From: Phycisphaerales bacterium
Lineage (GTDB): Bacteria; Planctomycetota; Phycisphaerae; Phycisphaerales; SM1A02
Reading direction: 5' to 3'
Length of the DNA: 7,103 nucleotides
Assembly: GCA_029243925.1 (NCBI GenBank)
Contig: JAQWRC010000197.1
Span: 1 to 7,103 of the forward strand
A model generated the notes under the pieces. The model was not told the DNA's origin, searched no databases, and saw only the letters and a program-made list of their open reading frames with translations. The position numbers and the translations under genes were made by a program. Shown here in pieces: positions 1-5,104 of this stretch (position 1 is the stretch's first letter; each line of letters starts with the position of its first letter).

Positions 1-1
1 G

Positions 2-994
2 GCTGTCAGCACATCGCTATTTGCATGTACACAGCCCCACATGGGCGGCATTCCCAGCCAGCCCAATAAGGTTGAGCAGATCGCATCCAATCCAGCCAAT
101 GTCCAATCCAGCCGTACTGCATTTGAAGGTGCACATGGAGAATCGACTCGTGATCGCCCCGTAGCCATGCTTGAGGGAGAAGCCATCACCGTCGAAATAA
201 TGCAGAAACGCCTGTTCGAGCACGCTGGCGCAGAAACCCTCCGCGAGCTCAAACTTGAACATGCACTGAAGAATGCGCTGGATGAAGCCTCTCTCCTGAT
301 CGAAGCTCAGGCGTTGGAGCATGAGGAAGACCTCCTGCTGCAAAGACTCTCGGATGACGAGAATGCCGCGCGGCGCTTGCTCTCGGATCTGCGGGCCAAC
401 GAAGGCCTGGGATCAGTACGCTATCAAGCTCTTCTCTGGCGCAATGCCGCCCTTCGTGCACTGGTGCAGGACGACATCGTTATCGGTGAGCCGCTCCTGA
501 AACGACTCCACCACATGCAACACGGACCACGTGTTGTCGTACGCCTGATCGTCGTACCAACACTGCAGGAAGCAGAAGAGCTTCATACACGGATCGAGGC
601 CGGCGAGGCCTTTGCCGAACTGGCTGCGACTCGCTCCATCGATAGCAGTCGAAACCGCGGTGGTCTGCTTGACCCAATCAGCCTCCAGGACCCAGCCTGG
701 CCACCAGCACTGCGCTCCGCACTTGAGGACGCTGCACCGAATGAAGTCACTGACATTCTGTTGCTTGATGATCGCTTTGCCATCGCCCGCGTGGATTCCA
801 TTGTCGCCTCAGATGGCACATCACTTGAATCCAGCCGAGCGGAACTCGCCAACATGGCCCGATTGACACAGGAACGGATCAAGATGGCCGCGCTCGCCGG
901 GCGACTGGGCAACCTTCCAAATTTGCGTGTGCTTGATCCGACGCTCCGGAAGTCCTGGGACATTGATGAATCCGCCCAGGACAATGGCAGCTAA
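2..994 (+). CDS. SurA/PpiC-like parvulin-domain protein, probable lipoprotein (5' partial)
   Basis: Probable envelope-side peptidyl-prolyl isomerase or chaperone for exported or outer-membrane proteins. The frame is open from base 2, and the residues before the first in-window Met (position 41) read AVSTSLFAC-TQP. This looks like the end of a lipoprotein signal peptide with lipobox LFA/C (Cys at 26-28), so the true start lies left of the window. Counting from the Met at 41: a low-complexity linker at 1-40, a SurA-N-like helical region at about 42-160 (opening MLEGEAIT), then a parvulin domain at about 165-253 with the family pattern EAEELHTRIEAGEAFAELA, the serine/glycine turn SSRNRGGLLDPIS and a terminal strand RFAIARVDSI. 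The two usual active-site histidines are replaced by Arg168 and Ala247, so isomerase activity is doubtful. The fold is well supported; the role is inferred from family. It ends 14 bases from the convergent permease gene. Confidence 0.83.
   Translation, partial: AVSTSLFACTQPHMGGIPSQPNKVEQIASNPANVQSSRTAFEGAHGESTRDRPVAMLEGEAITVEIMQKRLFEHAGAETLRELKLEHALKNALDEASLLIEAQALEHEEDLLLQRLSDDENAARRLLSDLRANEGLGSVRYQALLWRNAALRALVQDDIVIGEPLLKRLHHMQHGPRVVVRLIVVPTLQEAEELHTRIEAGEAFAELAATRSIDSSRNRGGLLDPISLQDPAWPPALRSALEDAAPNEVTDILLLDDRFAIARVDSIVASDGTSLESSRAELANMARLTQERIKMAALAGRLGNLPNLRVLDPTLRKSWDIDESAQDNGS
952..982. terminator. Perfect 8-bp stem-loop at the convergent gene ends (possible bidirectional terminator)
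   Basis: GTCCTGGG at 952-959 is the exact reverse complement of CCCAGGAC at 975-982, with a 15-base loop. It lies in the last codons of the parvulin gene, and 27-57 bases beyond the stop codon of the converging permease gene. No T-run follows on either strand, so it is not a classical intrinsic terminator. A stem of this size is also expected by chance about once or twice in a window this long. Its position is the main argument for it. Confidence 0.25.
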
Positions 995-1008
995 TCCAGC
1001 ACAGGCAA

Positions 1009-2133
1009 TCAGGTTCGAATCCAGCCGAACCGAGCCATCGCAATTGGCAGCAGTACGATCACAGGAAGAAATGCACCGAGTGCAGGTGAAATGCCGGGCA
1101 GCGGAATCAACATGAACGTGCCCACGATCAGATAGAGCGGCACGACCAGCAGGATGCAGGCAAATGTTCTCATGATCAGTTTGACCGGTTCGCGGTGCAT
1201 GAAGAACGGCAACGCGATCATGACGATCAGTACATTGACCAACACCGTCGCCCAACGGGAATAGCGGCTCCTCAGCAAGGTGTCGGCTTCTCGTACATCG
1301 GGGGATTCAAGCATGTCACCGATCTGCGAAGAACTGAGCATGCCTGTGAACTGCCCGAAACGGCGGATGGTCAGTAGATTCGGTGATAGATCCGTGGTGA
1401 ATCGATCCACAGGCTGCGGCCGCATTGCTGCGGTTCCCTGCTCGCCGGAATGAACGACATCGACTCGTACGCCATCTGCAAGCAGCCAGCACCCTTGATC
1501 CTGATCCCACACTCCCTCACTGGCACGAAGTCGCTGTACCGTTCGACCACGATCATCACGAACAATGATTGATGGAGCTTCCAGCACGCCAGTCACTGGA
1601 TCGAAGCCCGGAGACTGCAGCAGCGCCCCTGATGAATCCAGTGTGAAGGCGATGGGAAATGATGATGTACTCGCCATGCCGATCTGCTCGTGAGTGCGAA
1701 GCAGGAGCGGCGCCATGCGCGGCATGATGAACTCCTGATTCACCAGTTGCAGCACCCCCAACCCGGCAACTACCCACAGGACCGGGAACGATGCCCGATG
1801 CAGACTGACACCACTTGCAATCATGGCGACCAACTCTCGGTGGCGGCTCATTTGCGAAAGCGTGAAGCCAAGGGCACCAATCGCGACCAGTCCGTGAAGG
1901 TATGCATAGAACTGAAAGAACTGTGGACCATGGAAATTGAGTGCAAGCCCCAACGACACGAACATCCGCTTGAGAAATCCTGCATCATCGCCCAGTCTCG
2001 ATCTGGCTACATCGTCGAACTGCTCAAGATTGAGAATGATGTCGATGGTGGTTGCAAAAAGGTAGAGCAGCAAAAACAGGAGGATGAAATTCACCACCAT
2101 GCGCTTCATGATGTACCGATCGATGATGCGCAT
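1009..2133 (-). CDS. LptF/LptG family permease, LptG-like
   Basis: Inner-membrane subunit of the LPS export ABC transporter (LptB2FG), which extracts LPS from the inner membrane and passes it to LptC and the periplasmic bridge. The 374 residues match the normal family length (about 360). The LptG-type start MRIIDRYIMKRMV leads into TM1 (about 11-34). TM2 (71-93) is followed by the family motif SRHRELVAMIASGVSLHR (96-113), then TM3 (114-137), a periplasmic beta-jellyroll (about 140-290, with SEGVWDQDQGCWLLADG), and TM4-6 (292-312, 319-344, 350-371). The start codon lies 3 bases after the stop of the upstream permease gene. A GAGG at 2143-2146 sits 9 bases before it, inside the end of that gene, so the two are an operon and probably translationally coupled. 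LptB and LptC are not in the window. The family is certain; LptG rather than LptF is inferred from gene order, length and N-terminus. Confidence 0.93.
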   Translation of the reverse strand: MRIIDRYIMKRMVVNFILLFLLLYLFATTIDIILNLEQFDDVARSRLGDDAGFLKRMFVSLGLALNFHGPQFFQFYAYLHGLVAIGALGFTLSQMSRHRELVAMIASGVSLHRASFPVLWVVAGLGVLQLVNQEFIMPRMAPLLLRTHEQIGMASTSSFPIAFTLDSSGALLQSPGFDPVTGVLEAPSIIVRDDRGRTVQRLRASEGVWDQDQGCWLLADGVRVDVVHSGEQGTAAMRPQPVDRFTTDLSPNLLTIRRFGQFTGMLSSSQIGDMLESPDVREADTLLRSRYSRWATVLVNVLIVMIALPFFMHREPVKLIMRTFACILLVVPLYLIVGTFMLIPLPGISPALGAFLPVIVLLPIAMARFGWIRT

Positions 2134-2136
2134 GGA

Positions 2137-3816
2137 TCAGTGCCTCGCCAAACGTGCGTAGGAGATGAGGATGAAGAAAAGCAACAAGCCATTGCCAGAC
2201 CACATGAGCACAAGTCCAAATGAAATGCTGCCGGCACGAATCATGCTGCTGCCGCTGGATATCAAAATGAGGTCCAGAAGTGCCGGGAGGAAAGCCCACA
2301 TGTACACGACCAGTGGTTGACTGTGCCGCAGCAGCATCGCGAGGATGGAGCCCAAGAGCAGCAGAAGCAAAGCCGTTGTCGACAAGGCGTATCGCCGATT
2401 GAGCCGACTCGTCACTTGCCGCCGCAGTCCACTCACTTTGTAATCAAGATAAGTCAGCTGCTTCTGCATGGCACGGGAGACTGGCTCCATCACGGCCAAC
2501 GCGGTGACTTCATCCAACCCAAGTGATTTGAACTCGGCCGAATCTGCCCGAGGCACTTCAAGATCCGGAACGACGATCCGATCACGCCGGTTGGCCCGCT
2601 GGCCCCCGGGGAGATCCTTCACCTGAAGATCCAGCAGTTCAAGATTGAACTGCTTGCCATGAAGTCCCGCGGCCGCCTGACTGACCAGTTTGGTTGATGT
2701 GGGGAGAAATGAACGGGATGGGACCCCATGTGTGGACTCGATGACGGTGACCGCGCTGCCATCACGATTGCTAAACACTCCGTGCACGACACGGTCTGCT
2801 TCAATTGAATAGGAACGCCCCATTGGCCCTGGCTGAACAAACTCAATGGCGCCCTCGGCTGAAGCCATGTCATTCAGTGCGGTGGATATCGATTGGTCCT
2901 CAAGCAGATCAGCCATCGTGATACGAATACGATCAACCTGAGGGTAGGCTTGCGGGTTGTCATGGACATGCAGAAGCTCACTGCGCGTCATCGCTCCAGG
3001 CTCACCTTGTTCGGGGCTGGGGATGGGAATGGCATGCGTCGGCTCAAGCCTTGGAAATCCTCTGAGTTCACTGGTCGTGCCATCCCACGAGACGGCATCC
3101 TCCATGACCAACTTGAGCAGGATGACTTCTGGCCGGCGGTAGATATCGATGACAGCAGCAGCAGCAGTGACATCGGTCAGCGCCCGGCCCTGCGAATCCA
3201 GTTGTGCCGCAATCATCTTGCGCAATACGATTCGCTCATCAGCTCCGGTCGCCGGCGGACTTTCATCGATCTTGACCTGCTCCGCGAAGATCTGCATGCC
3301 CTCGAACTCGAATGGAACGCCTCGCTCGACAGAGTGAGCAATCATCTGCGTCACGTCGCCAGCCAATGTTCTCGCCATGAGCCCATAAAATTTGGGGATC
3401 ACTGACTGGGTCAAGATGATCAAGATGATCGTCAGTACCACACCCATCGCCATGACCGGAGCAAGGATGGATCGGTACGGCATCCCGGAAACAGCCATCG
3501 CAAGAATTTCGTTGTCGTTGACCATCCGGTGCATTGACAACGTGCTTCCGAATCCCGCCGCAAATGGCAAGGCATACTGCAGCATCGGGACCATGGCGTA
3601 GAAGACATACTTGACTGCCTGCCCGGCGGTCAGGATTGATTCACCGGCAAGGGGCTTGATGACCGCTCCGAATGCAATCACGGTCACGAGCACAGCGGCC
3701 GTGATCGCAATCACCCGAATCATCTCCAACAGCATGTACAAGTAGAGCCGCAGGGGCATTCGTGCATTGTCCTCGATTGGCCTCGTTGCCGCGAACCTGC
3801 ACTCACTATCGGACAT
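2137..3816 (-). CDS. LptF/LptG family permease with enlarged periplasmic domain (LptF-like)
   Basis: First gene of the two-gene LPS-export permease operon and probable heterodimer partner of the protein encoded just downstream. From the ATG at 3816 it is 559 residues, about 190 more than typical LptF/G. TM1 is at about 32-53, TM2 at 68-95, then the family motif NDNEILAMAVSGMPYR (100-115), TM3 at 117-140, and TM4-6 at 477-496, 501-526 and 531-556. TM4 is preceded by the usual SRLNRRYALSTT. The periplasmic part spans about 335 residues (141-476), roughly twice the usual size. It includes an acidic, proline-rich stretch near PIPSPEQGEPGAM and a helical segment before TM4. The start at 3816 has a strong AGAGG 5 bases upstream. 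An alternative ATG at 3759 (MPLRLYLY, 540 aa) lies nearer TM1 but has a poorer site, and an upstream in-frame ATG at 3888 would add 24 Cys-rich residues that look non-coding. Confidence 0.9.
   Translation of the reverse strand: MSDSECRFAATRPIEDNARMPLRLYLYMLLEMIRVIAITAAVLVTVIAFGAVIKPLAGESILTAGQAVKYVFYAMVPMLQYALPFAAGFGSTLSMHRMVNDNEILAMAVSGMPYRSILAPVMAMGVVLTIILIILTQSVIPKFYGLMARTLAGDVTQMIAHSVERGVPFEFEGMQIFAEQVKIDESPPATGADERIVLRKMIAAQLDSQGRALTDVTAAAAVIDIYRRPEVILLKLVMEDAVSWDGTTSELRGFPRLEPTHAIPIPSPEQGEPGAMTRSELLHVHDNPQAYPQVDRIRITMADLLEDQSISTALNDMASAEGAIEFVQPGPMGRSYSIEADRVVHGVFSNRDGSAVTVIESTHGVPSRSFLPTSTKLVSQAAAGLHGKQFNLELLDLQVKDLPGGQRANRRDRIVVPDLEVPRADSAEFKSLGLDEVTALAVMEPVSRAMQKQLTYLDYKVSGLRRQVTSRLNRRYALSTTALLLLLLGSILAMLLRHSQPLVVYMWAFLPALLDLILISSGSSMIRAGSISFGLVLMWSGNGLLLFFILISYARLARH
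2143..2146 (-). promoter_or_regulatory. Ribosome binding site of the LptG-like gene
   Basis: GAGG on the minus strand, 9 bases before the ATG at 2133-2131. It lies within the last codons of the preceding permease gene and supports the chosen start and coupling of the two genes. Confidence 0.6.
3153..3167. repeat. (CAG)5 trinucleotide tract inside the LptF-like gene
   Basis: Five tandem CAG units. Read on the minus strand as GCT-type codons they contribute to a run of four alanines (VTAAAAVID) in the periplasmic domain. It is in frame, so copy-number change would not break the gene. Confidence 0.6.
3411..3428. repeat. Tandem 9-bp duplication in TM3 of the LptF-like gene
   Basis: TCAAGATGA occurs twice head to tail (3411-3419, 3420-3428). 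On the minus strand it encodes the repeated hydrophobic core IILIIL of the third membrane segment. The unit is a multiple of three and keeps the frame. Confidence 0.55.
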
Positions 3817-3817
3817 G

Positions 3818-3826
3818 CCCCCCTCT
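3818..3826 (-). promoter_or_regulatory. Ribosome binding site deciding the LptF-like start
   Basis: AGAGGGGGG on the minus strand directly upstream of the ATG at 3816-3814. AGAGG lies 5 bases from the start codon. This is the best Shine-Dalgarno match among the three candidate starts of the gene. Confidence 0.6.
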
Positions 3827-3936
3827 GAACGGTGGAATCGTTCCATCTGTGCGGGCTGAACCGTGCAATCGGCACAAAAATGGCACACTCGCCGTCATGG
3901 CAGCAGCCCATTAATTCGACGATCTTCATGTCGAAA

Positions 3937-3954
3937 CCCCCGTCCGGATGGGGG
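3937..3954. promoter_or_regulatory. Near-perfect 18-bp palindrome, candidate operator or leader hairpin
   Basis: CCCCCG-TCCGGA-TGGGGG: eight of nine positions pair about the centre 3945/3946, and the remaining one is a G/T pair that can wobble in RNA. It lies 41 bases before the start of the first pseudopilin gene and about 120 bases before the divergent permease start. No T-run follows. It could be a protein-binding site, a hairpin in the leader of the rightward transcript, or chance. Confidence 0.35.
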
Positions 3955-3995
3955 CATCGCACCATCCCCCGCGTGCACGGAGTTCGTACAGACCC

Positions 3996-4475
3996 ATGGC
4001 CTCACAACACCCCCTTCACAGCTCCATACAGGCCCGCAGACGCTCAGGAATCTCCAGGCGCGGCCTGACTCTGGTGGAATCACTGATTGCAGCCGTGCTT
4101 CTCGTGACCGTGGTCACAGCAGTGCTGGGGGCCCTCTCAGCTGGCCACCAACATGCGATGGAAGCCAAGCGGCTGATTACAGCAAGCCTGGCCGCTGAAC
4201 AGCTCATGGCCCAAGTCACGACCACCCCATACTCCCAACTTGGGCAATGGGACGGCTGGGATGAAACACCTGGCACGGCCATGAACGCGAATGATGAAGC
4301 GTTGCCTGGCCTGTTCGAACTCATTGGCCGACGTGTCATCGTTCGCAGCAGCTCCGAGCAACTCGACGAGGTACAGATCATTCTGATGGGTTCAATCGTC
4401 ACCATTGAAAGCTACGGTGCTGATGGACGCATCCTCGCCCGTCTGGTTCGTTTCATACCGGAGCCCCAGGTATGA
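3996..4475 (+). CDS. Prepilin-type minor pseudopilin, PilV/GspI-like
   Basis: A 159-residue type IV pilin-like protein. A basic leader of 23 residues ends SRRG, and the prepilin peptidase would cut before LTLVESLIAAVLL, with Glu at +5 of the mature protein. The hydrophobic N-terminal helix (about 24-45) is followed by an Ala/Glu-rich stretch EAKRLITASLAAEQLMAQV, characteristic of PilV/GspI proteins, then a small beta-rich domain ending GRILARLVRF. The ATG at 3996 is preferred: GGAG lies at 3979-3982, 13 bases away, which is rather far. An in-frame ATG at 3948 sits inside a palindrome, has no ribosome site, and would add 16 residues of poor quality. It is the first gene of the four-gene operon and its stop overlaps the next start (ATGA). 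By analogy with GspI it would nucleate the tip complex with the two following proteins. The pilin class is certain; the subfamily is inferred from helix composition and gene order. Confidence 0.86.
   Translation: MASQHPLHSSIQARRRSGISRRGLTLVESLIAAVLLVTVVTAVLGALSAGHQHAMEAKRLITASLAAEQLMAQVTTTPYSQLGQWDGWDETPGTAMNANDEALPGLFELIGRRVIVRSSSEQLDEVQIILMGSIVTIESYGADGRILARLVRFIPEPQV
4460..4463 (+). promoter_or_regulatory. Ribosome binding site of the PilW/GspJ-like gene
   Basis: GGAG 8 bases before the ATG at 4472, inside the end of the preceding gene. It supports that start and coupled translation. Confidence 0.5.
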
Positions 4476-5104
4476 CCACACATCATCGACGACCTCGACA
4501 TCGAGTTGGATTCACGCTGATCGAAACACTGTTGGCCGTGTGCATCACTGCAATGGTCGGCACAGGAATTGCAACCATGATGAGTGTGCTGTCACGAGAC
4601 ATCAGTCTGCAGTACGAAGCACGTGGCGTACTTGTCCGTACAAGCACTGCTCAGGCTCGGCTCTCGTCCTATGTTGCACCTGCACGGCATGTACTCGAAG
4701 CAGATGAGTCAGCACTTGTGCTCTGGCTCGAAGATGCGCGTGAGAGCAATACGGTCCATGCAAGTGAGATTCGATGGGTACGTCATGATGAACATCAAGA
4801 CAGGCTCATCGTCGAATTCGTAGCGTTCCCCGAGGCCTGGTCTGAAGCCGCCAAGGCCATCGCCGACACCGAATATCCAGCAAACGCAAGCTGGAGTTCA
4901 GTCCGAGCATCATTCAATACCAGAGGACTTCTTGCCGTTGCCCCGCTCGTTGATGAAATTGCACATGCATCCTTCAGCACTCCGTCTTCCAGTGGCGAAC
5001 ACCCACGTCTTGTGGAAGTTGAGATTCACCTGAAGACCAACCAGGATCCCGTCGCAGTTCAGCTTGGTGACGCCATCCGCATCCCCCGGCCACCCCTGCA
5101 ATGA
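4472..5104 (+). CDS. Prepilin-type minor pseudopilin, PilW/GspJ-like
   Basis: A 210-residue pilin-like protein. A 13-residue basic, His/Arg-rich leader ends RVG, with predicted cleavage before FTLIETLLAVCITAMV. This is a textbook class III signal with Phe at +1 and Glu at +5. The hydrophobic helix (about 14-34) continues into MMSVLSRDISLQYEARG, then a larger beta-rich C-terminal domain of about 160 residues. The length and second place in the operon fit GspJ/PilW, which are longer than GspI/PilV. It starts within the stop codon of the first pseudopilin gene and ends by overlapping the third, so the products are probably made in similar amounts. It would be inserted in the inner membrane, cut and methylated by a prepilin peptidase encoded elsewhere, and join the pseudopilus or pilus tip. 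No enzyme motif is visible in the globular part. Confidence 0.85.
   Translation: MTTHHRRPRHRVGFTLIETLLAVCITAMVGTGIATMMSVLSRDISLQYEARGVLVRTSTAQARLSSYVAPARHVLEADESALVLWLEDARESNTVHASEIRWVRHDEHQDRLIVEFVAFPEAWSEAAKAIADTEYPANASWSSVRASFNTRGLLAVAPLVDEIAHASFSTPSSSGEHPRLVEVEIHLKTNQDPVAVQLGDAIRIPRPPLQ

Larger units (their letters stand above)
3817..3995. promoter_or_regulatory. Divergent intergenic region between the permease and pseudopilin operons
   Basis: The only sizeable non-coding stretch (179 bases). It must carry leftward promoter(s) for the permease operon and rightward promoter(s) for the pseudopilin operon. I see no convincing sigma-70 or sigma-54 promoter. Structure present: a GTGC/GCAC small dyad (3863-3875), GGCACA repeated at 3871-3876 and 3882-3887 (11-base spacing, one helical turn, around an A5 run), an AT-rich spot ATTAATT (3910-3916), and an 18-bp near-palindrome at 3937-3954. 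Short overlapping reading frames here give low-complexity peptides without recognisable features, so I treat the region as non-coding. Confidence 0.55.

Noticed and set aside
1010..1026. tRNA T-arm-like string GGTTCGAATCC
   Set aside because: The flanking bases do not form a full T stem, no anticodon arm, D arm or acceptor stem is found nearby, and the string lies in the last codons of the LptG-like gene.
829..1028. Recurrent AATCCAGCCG (near 105, 829 and 1019) as a possible interspersed repeat
   Set aside because: The copies sit in different frames and genes without flanking similarity or symmetry. In sequence of this composition such 10-mers can recur by chance.
1690..2223. 177-codon plus-strand frame antisense to the permease junction
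   Set aside because: It is charged, His/Gln-rich sequence with no domain, lying opposite two well-supported permease genes.
2893..3405. 170-codon plus-strand frame antisense to the LptF-like gene
   Set aside because: No recognisable features. The opposite strand encodes a continuous LptF-like protein with membrane segments on both sides of the region.
3881..3900. Sigma-54-like promoter starting TGGCAC
   Set aside because: The -12 element (TTGC-type) is absent at the required spacing, so only half of the consensus is present.
3909..3938. Leftward sigma-70-like promoter, TCGACA with ATTAAT
   Set aside because: The two boxes are only about 13 bases apart, too close for a functional pair, and the -10 match is weak.
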